Of a stretch of DNA of 64,000 nt, positions 37,181 to 47,456 are shown in pieces (the stretch's first letter is position 1; each line of letters opens with the position of its first letter). The stretch covers positions 25,501,213 through 25,565,212 of the forward strand of contig NC_092574.1 in the NCBI RefSeq assembly GCF_037975245.1. The letters run 5' to 3'. The translations under genes and the position numbers were made by a program. The notes beneath the pieces are model-generated. The model saw only the letters and a list, made by a program, of their open reading frames with translations, was not told the origin of the DNA and did not search any database. Source of the DNA: Apostichopus japonicus. Taxonomy: Eukaryota; Echinodermata; Holothuroidea; Aspidochirotida; Stichopodidae.

Positions 37181-37846
37181 GATAGCCAAGACCTCGGGAA
37201 AAGAAAGAGGAACAGTCATAGTTAAAGCGCTGATCCCTATAATATACACAGGGTAGCCAGTGACAGATCAAGGATTACGGAGGGGGTGTGCGCCTCACCC
37301 TACCCCTTACACCGACAACTCCATTTTTGACGTTTCCATTTTTCCTCTCTCACTAATGTATCTATATAAATACTATATATGGTCTATCATAACGCGTGTG
37401 TGTGTATGGACGCCTTAAACAATTGTACAATTGTGCTATATGGAACCAACTGTGGCTGGTCTTGAACTCGACCGAGTCGTCGGGGTACACCACGCATTTC
37501 GGGAAGGGGCGACCGCCCCCCCCCCGAGCAAATTTTCTTTATGACATTGCTAGTAATTTCAAAATAGACAATGCTTAGATGCAACTTAATTACAAGGCCT
37601 GGGAAGTGTCATTTCCAGCGATCTGGGAGGCATTTTCGGCCAAAATTTTTCTTGTACGCTTCGCGCCAACCCATGGTGGCGCTTCGCTTAGATAGTTTGC
37701 CTACAGGCTTCGCCCCTGCCTTGGCAATTACTCGCTACACGCCTGTTCGAATTTGTAAAGCAAAGAGCAGATATAACATCATATCAGTGAGCATTGAAAT
37801 GCATGTTCCACGATGAACAGCCTCAAAAACTGTCTATGTGTGTAGT

Positions 37847-38296
37847 TAATAGGCGTAGGAGCCCAATTGGATTTGGGGGCTGTAATGACTTGCCCGAAAA
37901 AAAAGCCAAAATTTTTCGCGCGATTCGCGCGCGTTCAACGTATCGATGCCAATATCATATAAGCAAGCATCGCTCATTACAGTGCATGGCATCGTGTACC
38001 GCACGGTCCGTGAAAGTTGCACAGTATACCGCTGGATGCTATGTAAACAACGAAATGTCTTATGTAGATGGAGAAAAATCATACAGATCCATTTATGTCA
38101 AAACTCTCTTTTACAGTAGTAATGTCGGCCAAGCTTCGAACTTTATTTTAATTACCAAGGAGATCATTTTTAAGCTATTCATTGCTATTTATTTTTCTTT
38201 CAGTAGGTGCCCGAAAAAGATGGGGAAAAATTTGGTTGCGGGGGGGGGGGGGGAGGGGGGCTGCAGCCACCGCATCCTACGGGACCTACGCCTATG
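37847..38296 (-). mobile_element. hAT-like MITE family 1, copy 3
   Basis: Ends are AATAGGCGTAGGAGCC and CCTACGCCTATG, in opposite orientation to copies 1 and 2. A perfect 8-bp duplication TGTGTAGT lies at 37839-37846 and 38297-38304. It interrupts the larger repeat 37001-38966; the empty-site sequence can be read in the related copy near 10578. Confidence 0.88.
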
Positions 38297-39218
38297 TGTG
38301 TAGTGTTCGCTTTCGATATACCTGATATCGGAAATATCTGCTATTTTTCATTTCCTTCAACCAAGATTTTATAATAGCCATTATAAGAGGTTTTAATATT
38401 TCTACACCAATAAATTAACTCTGTCTGAATTTTCCAAAATTTCCTCACCAACATTCTTCATCATACTTTCCTCTACTCGTGCAACTTTGACCTGTCTGTT
38501 AGGGGATCAAGGAGGTTTTTCTATATTGCTTGTCCATAGATTGAATTTTGTGCAACATTATGGGTATGTTTTCAAGTGATTTTATTCACGAGAAATGTGA
38601 ATTTTCAAATTCTCAACAAATAATGGGCTTAAAACCTTGAAAAGTGGGGCTTTCGGATATTGTGGGCCGTGACGTAGAATCACCTACAAAAGCAATGATC
38701 CATAGGACATGCAATGAGGTCGAACATGATGTGTGACTGGTGATAATCTTCAAAAAGGTTATGGATGGCAAAAACTTTTGGGAAATACTTGGTTCTCAGG
38801 CAAAAGTGTACATCTGGTTGGTCATTTTCAAGCCCGAGAAGTGCTATTTCCGGTGATCTGGGGGGTATAAAAACCAGAAATTTTCTTGTAGCGCCAACCG
38901 ATGGTGGCGCTCCGCTTAGATAGTAATTCGCGCCCCCCGGGTTAGAAAATCCTGGATACGCGCCTGATAGTAACTCCCAAAACTCTCTCATCTCAAAACA
39001 TCCTTAAAATGTGGTCTGGCCGTGACCTTACACCTATAGTTAAAATTGTTATCATTCATTCTTTTGCCTTATCACAGTTGGTGTATCATTTTACTGTCCT
39101 GCCAAACCCTATTTGCGATTTTATCAAGGAGCTGAATAAGATTTTATTTGGAGCAAAAAGACGTCATAAAATAAAATATTCTGCCCTTAAGAATGATTTC
39201 AATGACGGCGGTCTTCGT

Positions 39219-39702
39219 TGTAGACTCAAGACATAAAGAAATGACAAAACACGTGGCTTGTTGTGTTTCTGCGCTCATGTTGTTGTTGCAACTCTCTCTT
39301 TCTCCAACATAGGATCGTAGACTATTTCAACTGGTCGAGAGGTTTACTAAAGAAAACAAACATACAAAGTTAATCTAACACCCGTGAGTGTGCCATGCGT
39401 ACATTAGGCTTAGTGAAAAGCATACACAGAAGCTAAGTTAGGATACAGTAGATGTAGCTGGCATTTGCCGTATAATTTAAGATGATATGTTGACACACTT
39501 GTCATTAATTCACACTCTAAAACACCTCCCCGCATGCCCCCGGGACCCTTAAGTAGTAAAATTTACAACCTTACTTACCAACTATATCCAACTAGGGCAG
39601 AATTTTAATTAATTTATACCGTGATCGCAATCGATCGTAAAGTTAGCACTTTTCTTAAGCAGAACAAATTTGGTGGCGCTATTAACCAACAACGACGCTA
39701 CA
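39219..39702 (-). repeat. 3' LTR of the BEL/Pao element
   Basis: 484 bp, downstream of the integrase end in element orientation, preceded by a purine-rich tract. It ends at the TTCGT duplication within the LINE. Confidence 0.95.
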
Positions 39703-39970
39703 TTCCCAGCCCCAATGAGCTAACTTGGGGTTACTCATTCCCTTTAATTTCTTGCGACGTTGTCAACACTGCTCCCAATTTCCCAAAGAACTAAATACAC
39801 TTAAAAGATTACTTACAGATATAAAGCATTAACTGAACATACAAGAACTGAAATGGATGTAAACATTTAACATACTGCAACTATATGCAGAACATAAGGA
39901 CCAATAACACTTGAATACATGTCTTTGCTGAACGTAAACTAACAAGACCTATAACCTGACGTGCAGTCAA

Positions 39971-42900
39971 TTACTCACTATCAGCCTCCTCCAATAGGCA
40001 CAGTTTCACAATTGGGCGCTTGTAATATTGGGAACCCACTCTTATTTCTACCTGCCTCACCCGACCGAACCTATCTGGGAACACCTGTTCCACCCTTCCA
40101 ACGGACCACTTCCCCCTGGGTAAGCTCTCATTAACCATGAGAACCAGGTCGCCAACTCTGAGGCTTCTCTTTTCCTTGTTCCACTTCTGACGCGTCTGCA
40201 ATAATGGCAGGTATTCCCTTATCCAGCGCCTCCAGAACTGATTTGCCAAGTACTGGCACTGGCGCCATCGGCGACGTCCATATCCATCGGTCTTAACAAA
40301 CTCTCCTGGAGCAATATTTGGATTTCCTTTCAAGAGGAGCAGGTGATTCGGCGTCAATGGTTGGTTATCTCTTGGATCCAAACTGATCTGTGTTAGTGGC
40401 CTGGCATTGAGGATTGCCTCTACTTCGGTCAGCAATGTGGTCAATACCTCTTGATTGATGAGCTGCTCCTTCACTAACGCCTTCAGAATGCGTCTCACAG
40501 ACCTGATGATTCTCTCCCATATGCCACCCATATGGCTTGCTGCCGGAGGATTAAATTGCCACTCAATTTCCTTATTTAGCAGGAAATTTTCCGTTCTTGC
40601 GTTGTTCAGTGACTGCACCGCTTCTCGCAGTTCTCTTTCTCCTCCCTTAAAGTTGCTGCCGTTGTCACTCAGAATTTTCGCTGGAGTCCCGCGCCTGCTT
40701 ATAAATCTTCTCAAAGCATTCAAGAAGGAGTCGGTATCCAGGTTATCGGCCAACTCTATGTGAACTGCTCGCATGGTCATGCAAGTAAAAACACATCCCC
40801 ATCTCTTGACTTGGCTTCGACCCTGCTTCACCCACAGCGGCCCGAAGTAGTCAACACCTACAAATGTAAATGGTGGGTTTTCCGGTGTCACTCTGACTGA
40901 TGGCAACTCTGACATAAACTGGGAACCGCGTGGGGCATTTCTCCGCTTGCAGTCGAAGCACTTTCCAATTACCTTCCTTACTGCTGCTCCTCCCTTCAGT
41001 ATCCAGAATTTGTTTCTGAGGGAGCTCCAGGTCATGCCCGACCCTGAGTGACCTACAAGGAGATGGTGATGGATAATGATCAGAGATGTCACTCGGTCAT
41101 TGGATGGTAGTATGATGGGATGCATTTCGTCATATGCAACAGGAGCGTTTCTCAACCTCCCACCAACCCGTAGGACCCCGTCATGTAATACCGGGTTAAT
41201 CTTGTTGAAGGCATTGTTACTCCACAGCTTACTGACCTTCTTCTGCCTGAGAAGATGTAGTTCTTCATGAAAGGCCTTCTGTTGGACGTACTTGATTACG
41301 GCTAATTCAGCTTCTTTCAGTTCTTGCAAGGACAAGACAGTCTCCTTACATGGTTGTTTACCCCTGCATCGTGCTACAAGGTATTCCTTATACCGAAGAA
41401 TCCAAGCAACCCCTCTTTTCAACCGAGTCCATGATGAGTATTTCTCCAGCAATCTGGCAACCACACCATTGGTCGTGTTAAGGTAAGTTTGCTTTTTCAC
41501 CTTACATTCATCCTGGATATCCTCAGGTAATTCCCTCCCCTCTAGGTTTTCTATCCCAGAAGGAATCTCTGGCCAATTCTCCTCGGCATCCCACAGAAAT
41601 GCAGGTCCATTCAGCCACCTGCATGTACTCGTTAGGTCTCTAGCATGTAGTCCGCGCGAACCATCGTCAGCTGGGTTCTGATGAGTGTCGACATACCTCC
41701 ACTGGTCTACGGTACTAGCTTCTCGGATGGCAGCCACTCTGTTTGCAACAAATGTTTTAAACCTGCGACCCTCATTGCGGACATACAACAGGACTGTTGT
41801 GGAGTCCGTCCAGTAAGTTGTACTCTTCAGTGGGATGCTCAACTCCGACTGCAGAACCTGGCCGACCTTGACAGCCAAAGTCGCTGCTGTTAATTCTAAT
41901 CTTGGCACGGTTACTTTCTTAATGGGACATACTCTGGCCTTGCCCATCAACAGTGTACAATGAACCTTCCCTCCGGAATCCTTTGTCCTCACATAGGCAC
42001 TGACGGCATAGCCTCGTTCTGATGCATCCCCGAATATGTGAACATCGTAACTCACATCGTCGAAGTATGGTGGTTTGATGCACCTACTGATCTCAGCAGA
42101 CTCTAAATCTGGTAATTCCTCTAACCAGTTCTGCCAACGTCGAAGTTCTTCATCCTTCACTGGTTCATCCCAACTCAGGCCTTGCGCACATAAGTCTTGT
42201 AGCAGAACCTTCCCTTCCAGGGTAAATGGGGCAACAAGTCCCAAGGGGTCATAAAGTGAGCTCGTTGCTGACAGAATACCTCTTCGAGTGTTTGGGACAT
42301 CTTTGACAGCAACCTTGAACTTGAACCGATCAGACTCCATGTCCCACAGTACCCCTAGTGTTCTTTCTAGTGGCAGATGAGTAAAGTCCAAGTCTACCAC
42401 CGATGACGCTCTTTCAGCAGGAGGGACCATTGATAGTACTTCTCTATCATTGCTTACCCATTTGGTAAGACGAAATCCACCTAAGCTCAACATATCTCGC
42501 AGTTGGGGGATTAATCTCCTTCCATCTTCCGTTGTTCGTACTGACCTTAAGCAGTCGTCAACATAGAAGTTGTCATACACTGTTTGCCTAACTTCCTCAT
42601 CAAAGCTGTCTTGATTGTCATCTGCAGTTCTGCGCAAGGCGAATCCCGCGCAGCTCGGCGATGATGTGGCACCAAAAAGGTGTACACACATTTGAAATTC
42701 TTGTGGTGACGTTGTGAGATCGCCTTCATCCCACCACAAGAACCGCAGAGCATCAAGATCCCTTGGTGCCACTCTGACCTGGTTAAACATTCCCTCGATA
42801 TCCGCTGCAATGGCAATCTTCTCTTCTCGGAATCGAGTTAACACCCCAATCAAGCTATTGGTATTGTCCGGCCCCTGCAGGAGCTGACTGTTCAGGGATA

Positions 42901-45715
42901 ATCCTTGGTATTGCGCCGCACAGTCAAAAACGATTCGTAATTTATTTGGCTTATTGGGATTAATCACAGGATGATGTGGAAGGTACCAGATCTCGCCTCG
43001 CTTACAGACATCTCCGCTCACGTCTACCTTGCGTGCATATCCCTTTCTCAGATAGTCTTCCATAACAGCCTTATACCGCTGATGGAGATCCTCATCCTTG
43101 AGGAGCCGCTTCCTCAAGCTCCCAAGTCTTGACTCAACCATTGTCCTATTATTCGGCAAGGAAGGTGGATAATGGCGCCATGGCAACCTCATCTGATAGT
43201 GCCCGTCTTTGAGAACGACGCTGTCTTCCATGATCTTGCGAGCCCTTTGATCATTAATAGAGTCGCATACTCTTTCATCTGCAGATCCCCCAAACCCATG
43301 GTCCAGCTCCCAGAAGCGCTTTACCTGTTCTTCGAGCCTTTCATGGGCAACATGATTCACTAAAAACGACCTGGGTGACCCACATGAACCAGCTAGGGGG
43401 CCCATTACCGTCCAACCTAAAGGTGTTCTCACTGCGTACGGTTCCTTTCTTTTTCCCCTTCTCTCTTCGAGGACCCAAAATGCCTCAGGGGTATCACTCC
43501 CTATAAGAAGTTGAACCTTCTCCCTATCCATAGTCTGGAACTCTATGTCCCTTAAGTGTGGCCATTTGTTCACCTGGTCTTGGGTAGGAATACTACGCTT
43601 TGTTACGGGGAGACTTTCGACTGACCATACATTTAGCAACTCAATATTCTCGTTGCCTTCCAGGCCTACGACCTCAAGAGCTATTTCTACACCCTTTGTC
43701 ACAGTGGCAGGGGAATTAACAGTACTTAGTTCATATACTGCACTTTCTCCCACTATTCCTAGTTCTCTGACTAGCTCATTTTCACAAAGAGATGTATCAC
43801 TGCCCTGATCAAGTAATGCGAGGGTAGTAACTTCTCTACCATTACCTCTTACTTTAACAGGCAATACTCTGAGACATACTCTTGGAGACTTAACTGTCGA
43901 GAGACTAACTCCTTGAGTTCTCTCATTTGATTTGTCCACCTCCCCGGAACCTGTCTGGGGACTCTCGCTGTTACGTTCAGTAGGGTAAATATGCAAAAGA
44001 GTATGATGTCTCCTATTGCATCCTTCTACCTGACATCCAGGTTGTAACCTGCAATCACTTGCGATATGCCTAGGCTTAAAGCAATTATCACATAACCTCA
44101 GTTTACGAATCAACTTAAACCTATCTCTTTGTGACTTGCTCTGAAAATCTTTACATGCGTCGAGGCTATGCCTCTGAGAACAACATGGACATTTCCATGC
44201 TACCTTGTTTACATAGGTTTCCCTTTGGGAACTCTGCGTGGTTAATGTAGTCAACCTTCTCCCACCGTTCATGGGGTACTTTACTCCCCTAGGAAGTTGC
44301 TTAGTTTCCTTTACTTGTGTGCCCATATTTCTCCCATAGATACTGTTTGCTACCTGCACATACTCTTCCACAAACTCTGTGATATGCCTGAAATTAGGAA
44401 CAATGCCCCTTAGCATGTTAGACTGTGCTCTTTTCGCCCAATCTGATTGCATATACATGGGCAACAATTTTTGGACCTTCAGCAAGGTGTCACTAGAATG
44501 CAGGTCTGCCAAGTACCCTGTTTGACTCAACGTTATCTCACATTTTCTCATACTTCTTGCAAGGTCAGACAACTCTTTGGCATCGTTAGGCTTAAGCTGG
44601 GCTCTATTTAACACTTGTTCAATCAGAGCATGTGCGACCACATGCGGTTGCCCATACTGTTTTGCTAAAATGTCCCTGGCACGCTGGTAGCCTTCTGTAG
44701 GCTCCATGAGCACACAACAACTTATGCTGTCCTTTACCTCATTCTCACAGAACTGCAACAAGTAAGTTAATTTAACTCTGTCGTCACTCACCTTACTGGC
44801 AATGCTTGCCTCAAAATTATTAATAAAGCTCCAGTATTCTACTGGATTACCAGTAAACACCTCTAACTCTGGTTTGGGCATGTGAACAGACAAATTAATG
44901 GCCTGCATAAACTGTGACAGATTACTTTCGTTTGACAAATTTCCCTTGCCCATAGAATCATAAACAGTCTCTACATTATTAATGAATTCTGGTGCATTAG
45001 GATTTAGTGTAACACATGGACCTTTAACTTCCCTAGGCTTGTCACCAACCTTCCCAGCATCCTCAGTTCCTTTAGGTTGTTCACCTCGGCCATCTTCAGT
45101 ACGTATTTCTTCTTGCCATATGTGTAGTTCGGCTTCAGCACTAGCAATGTCGTTCTCTACTTCAGCCCTAGCAAGTTCCTGTTCTAACTGAAATTGCTGT
45201 TCTCTCAGTTTCTGCATTTTAATAAACTGCTGCCTCCTCAGATCTGCCAATGCCTTCTTTGCCTTAGCCTCCTTCAGTCTGATTGATGAAGTGTCGCTTA
45301 GCGCACTACCCTTTGACCGATAGCTTCTAACGGATTCTACTTCTGTGTCGCATCTCGTTGGCCTATCATCTTTGTCTGGGACCTTCTGGACTTCCTGGAA
45401 CCATTCTGTTATTCGTTTGTCAAACTCAACTTTGTTTACACGGTTAACTTCAAACTGCTCAGAGGCTACATCTGCCTCCTTCTCTTCCAGCTTACTGGCG
45501 TACTCATTATACCTTGTCACGTAAGACTCAAATATTTTATTCAGCTCAGCGTATTTCTTAGAGGCCAGTTCATAATTCATGGGGTCTGTTAAAAGCGCCT
45601 CCAGCTCCTTGTAATACCTGGCTAATAGACCCACATATCCACTACAGGATCTCTTCAACGTTGTAACGTCACTCACACCGCTATCTTCAACCGGCTTTGG
45701 TTCTGACTCAGCCAT
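39971..45715 (-). CDS. BEL/Pao Gag-Pol polyprotein
   Basis: One open frame of 1914 residues, taking the ATG at 45715 (MAESEP) rather than one 60 bp upstream whose extra residues look unrelated. Order by approximate residue: coiled-coil-rich Gag N-terminus (60-210), DUF1759 Gag core (290-430), Cys/His knuckles (540-605), aspartic protease with LLDQGSDTS (640-660), reverse transcriptase with YVDDC (950-1150), RNase H with GDASERG (1230-1350), integrase zinc-binding and DDE core with VDYFGPL, SDNGSNF and WERII (1500-1740), C-terminal DUF5641 (1790-1900). This order is diagnostic of BEL/Pao. It looks whole. Base composition is higher in GC than the surrounding DNA. Confidence 0.96.
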   Translation of the reverse strand: MAESEPKPVEDSGVSDVTTLKRSCSGYVGLLARYYKELEALLTDPMNYELASKKYAELNKIFESYVTRYNEYASKLEEKEADVASEQFEVNRVNKVEFDKRITEWFQEVQKVPDKDDRPTRCDTEVESVRSYRSKGSALSDTSSIRLKEAKAKKALADLRRQQFIKMQKLREQQFQLEQELARAEVENDIASAEAELHIWQEEIRTEDGRGEQPKGTEDAGKVGDKPREVKGPCVTLNPNAPEFINNVETVYDSMGKGNLSNESNLSQFMQAINLSVHMPKPELEVFTGNPVEYWSFINNFEASIASKVSDDRVKLTYLLQFCENEVKDSISCCVLMEPTEGYQRARDILAKQYGQPHVVAHALIEQVLNRAQLKPNDAKELSDLARSMRKCEITLSQTGYLADLHSSDTLLKVQKLLPMYMQSDWAKRAQSNMLRGIVPNFRHITEFVEEYVQVANSIYGRNMGTQVKETKQLPRGVKYPMNGGRRLTTLTTQSSQRETYVNKVAWKCPCCSQRHSLDACKDFQSKSQRDRFKLIRKLRLCDNCFKPRHIASDCRLQPGCQVEGCNRRHHTLLHIYPTERNSESPQTGSGEVDKSNERTQGVSLSTVKSPRVCLRVLPVKVRGNGREVTTLALLDQGSDTSLCENELVRELGIVGESAVYELSTVNSPATVTKGVEIALEVVGLEGNENIELLNVWSVESLPVTKRSIPTQDQVNKWPHLRDIEFQTMDREKVQLLIGSDTPEAFWVLEERRGKRKEPYAVRTPLGWTVMGPLAGSCGSPRSFLVNHVAHERLEEQVKRFWELDHGFGGSADERVCDSINDQRARKIMEDSVVLKDGHYQMRLPWRHYPPSLPNNRTMVESRLGSLRKRLLKDEDLHQRYKAVMEDYLRKGYARKVDVSGDVCKRGEIWYLPHHPVINPNKPNKLRIVFDCAAQYQGLSLNSQLLQGPDNTNSLIGVLTRFREEKIAIAADIEGMFNQVRVAPRDLDALRFLWWDEGDLTTSPQEFQMCVHLFGATSSPSCAGFALRRTADDNQDSFDEEVRQTVYDNFYVDDCLRSVRTTEDGRRLIPQLRDMLSLGGFRLTKWVSNDREVLSMVPPAERASSVVDLDFTHLPLERTLGVLWDMESDRFKFKVAVKDVPNTRRGILSATSSLYDPLGLVAPFTLEGKVLLQDLCAQGLSWDEPVKDEELRRWQNWLEELPDLESAEISRCIKPPYFDDVSYDVHIFGDASERGYAVSAYVRTKDSGGKVHCTLLMGKARVCPIKKVTVPRLELTAATLAVKVGQVLQSELSIPLKSTTYWTDSTTVLLYVRNEGRRFKTFVANRVAAIREASTVDQWRYVDTHQNPADDGSRGLHARDLTSTCRWLNGPAFLWDAEENWPEIPSGIENLEGRELPEDIQDECKVKKQTYLNTTNGVVARLLEKYSSWTRLKRGVAWILRYKEYLVARCRGKQPCKETVLSLQELKEAELAVIKYVQQKAFHEELHLLRQKKVSKLWSNNAFNKINPVLHDGVLRVGGRLRNAPVAYDEMHPIILPSNDRVTSLIIIHHHLLVGHSGSGMTWSSLRNKFWILKGGAAVRKVIGKCFDCKRRNAPRGSQFMSELPSVRVTPENPPFTFVGVDYFGPLWVKQGRSQVKRWGCVFTCMTMRAVHIELADNLDTDSFLNALRRFISRRGTPAKILSDNGSNFKGGERELREAVQSLNNARTENFLLNKEIEWQFNPPAASHMGGIWERIIRSVRRILKALVKEQLINQEVLTTLLTEVEAILNARPLTQISLDPRDNQPLTPNHLLLLKGNPNIAPGEFVKTDGYGRRRWRQCQYLANQFWRRWIREYLPLLQTRQKWNKEKRSLRVGDLVLMVNESLPRGKWSVGRVEQVFPDRFGRVRQVEIRVGSQYYKRPIVKLCLLEEADSE

Positions 45716-45746
45716 ACCTGCACCGTTGCAGTTGTAAACCTTTTTA

Positions 45747-46230
45747 TGTAGACTCAAGACATAAAGAAATGACAAAACACGTGGCTTGTTGTGTTTCTGC
45801 GCTCATGTTGTTGTTGCAACTCTCTCTTTCTCCAACATAGGATCGTAGACTATTTCAACTGGTCGAGAGGTTTACTAAAGAAAACAAACATACAAAGTTA
45901 ATCTAACACCCGTGAGTGTGCCATGCGTACATTAGGCTTAGTGAAAAGCATACACAGAAGCTAAGTTAGGATACAGTAGATGTAGCTGGCATTTGCCGTA
46001 TAATTTAAGATGATATGTTGACACACTTGTCATTAATTCACACTCTAAAACACCTCCCCGCATGCCCCCGGGACCCTTAAGTAGTAAAATTTACAACCTT
46101 ACTTACCAACTATATCCAACTAGGGCAGAATTTTAATTAATTTATACCGTGATCGCAATCGATCGTAAAGTTAGCACTTTTCTTAAGCAGAACAAATTTG
46201 GTGGCGCTATTAACCAACAACGACGCTACA
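45747..46230 (-). repeat. 5' LTR of the BEL/Pao element
   Basis: 484 bp, upstream of Gag in element orientation. A TATAAATTAA word lies at 46137-46146 on the minus strand and could be the promoter TATA box. No difference from the other LTR seen by eye. Confidence 0.95.
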
Positions 46231-47105
46231 TTCGTATGGTCCATATTGATCCTTTTATTAAATCTTTAAACTGTTCTTGGGTTCGCCGGTTATGTTCACA
46301 AAACAGCATCAGTTGGAAAGTCTTCTTTAATATTTCTTAACGTAAATACGAGGATACATTTCTTTTTAAATGCAATATGCATCCTTATGACTTGACTCAT
46401 GTTCATAACAGTTTTATTAAACAAGTGGGTGGATCTTGGTTTTCGTACAGTTTTCATATTCCTGATGATAATTTCTACAATCAAATAGTTTTCAACCATT
46501 CACTTTTAAAGTCAATAATAATAATACCTTCTTTGATGGAAAACTTCATGAAGTAGGGTGCCTTTTATGTACACTCTTTTCTAGACAATGACGGTTCACC
46601 AAAAGATTTTATGACTTTTGTCAACGAGCATCGCTTAAAAGACTTGCCTTATCCGTTTTATTTTGGTACCACTAATGCGTTACCCTCCACGTGGCAAATG
46701 TATTGCGTTCTATCGAGCCAGTTCGTTGTAATGCAAAACACAATGAAATTAACTATCTATTATACACCTCAAATTCAAAATAGAGCTGTTTATTCTTAAC
46801 TGGTTTGTAGTCATAAAAAAATTCCCTCATATGTGCGTAAATTGCAAAATGAGTATAATTTTGAACTTGATTGGAACAAGATCCTTTCTATTCCCTTTAA
46901 GTCTACCACGGAATCCAAGGAATCCAAGCTTCAGTACTTTCAGTACCGCTTCTTTTCATCGTATTCTAGGCGTTAATAGCTTTCTATTTACGATTGGTTT
47001 AATTGACTCTCCACTGTGCACCTTTTGCAAGACATGTGGTGAGACCTTATCCCATTTGTTCTGGGACTGCCCCGTTGTTGTTAAATTCTGGAGTGATGCC
47101 GTGTT

Positions 47106-47111
47106 TTTATT
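47106..47111 (-). terminator. Candidate AATAAA poly(A) signal for the 5-phosphatase gene
   Basis: On the minus strand this is the first AATAAA I see downstream of the stop codon at 47457. It lies about 350 bp away, inside the antisense strand of the LINE remnant. No AATAAA or ATTAAA occurs in the unique DNA between the stop and the LINE. It rests on motif and position only. Confidence 0.3.
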
Positions 47112-47206
47112 CTTCAATAAACTCAATGTATTCTTTGGTGATGTAAATGATATTGCTCCCCTCCCCCCCCCCCCCTTAGGGGAGAAGGACGAATTCCTGT
47201 TGAATT

Positions 47207-47456
47207 AATGATCACCTGGGCTCGGCGTGGCTATCGACGAATCTGTCAGCCACCATGTCTTAGCTAGCTATATAAATACTAACAGACTGACCAATAGTCT
47301 ACATATAGAATAATTGTTTGTACATGTTTGTACATGAAACTCGCAACACACATGCTTTTCAGTTTCATTTGATAGTGAAATGAAAGTTAATAACTTTTTG
47401 ACACTGCATTTGTCGAATGTAACATTCTAGACGCAAATGAATCTCCTCTTTGAATA
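47207..47456. other. 3' flank/UTR of the 5-phosphatase gene
   Basis: About 250 bp of AT-rich sequence separate the 5-phosphatase stop codon from the end of the LINE remnant. It is presumably 3' UTR. It contains a repeated TTTGTACATG word and nothing else I recognise. Confidence 0.5.

Larger units (their letters stand above)
37001..38966 (+). mobile_element. MITE-bearing repeat element inserted in the LINE, with 600-700-bp repeat copy 3
   Basis: Left end CAGGTGCGTATCCAGG; right end inverse CAGGCGCGTATCCAGG. ATAGT at 36996-37000 recurs at 38967-38971, and removing the element with one ATAGT leaves the LINE frame continuous (TFSIYSNSQNSLIS). It holds a purine-rich run (37050-37180), two hairpin blocks (37658-37682 and 38888-38912) and the MITE 37847-38296. 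A 5-bp duplication is short for hAT, so the superfamily is uncertain. Confidence 0.8.
39219..46230 (-). mobile_element. BEL/Pao LTR element, looks whole
   Basis: The 7012-bp element is flanked by a perfect 5-bp duplication TTCGT (39214-39218 and 46231-46235). Its LTRs at 39219-39702 and 45747-46230 are 484 bp each, start TG and end CA, and look identical by eye. One long polyprotein lies between them on the minus strand. A purine-rich tract (minus strand, + positions 39703-39716) precedes the 3' LTR. I see no standard primer site next to the 5' LTR and no envelope gene. Identical LTRs indicate a very recent insertion. It entered an already old LINE. Confidence 0.97.
36690..47206 (+). mobile_element. 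L1/Tx1-type LINE remnant, split by two later insertions
   Basis: LINE pieces lie at 36690-37000, 38967-39218 and 46231-47206. The first has the RT active-site box QYADDTVL. The second reads MWSGRDLTPIVKI, FALSQLVYHFTVLP, then FNDGGLR. After the BEL insertion the third goes on with MVHIDPFIKSLNCSWVRRL and ends with LCTFCKTCGETLSHLFWDC, the cysteine motif typical of L1/Tx1 C-termini. Several stops and frameshifts are present. The 5' part is lost; the hAT-like element 34962-36664 lies next to it. Confidence 0.85.

Noticed and set aside
36968-37271. Phe/Ser-rich and Lys/Glu-rich open frames
   Set aside because: Readings of a purine-rich simple tract on both strands.
37794-38303. 169-codon plus-strand open frame
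   Set aside because: It crosses the boundary between a MITE and the repeat it interrupts; the peptide has no recognisable features.
39971-45775. Polyprotein start at 45775
   Set aside because: The extra 20 residues precede MAESEP and include part of the LTR; the ATG at 45715 fits a normal Gag start.
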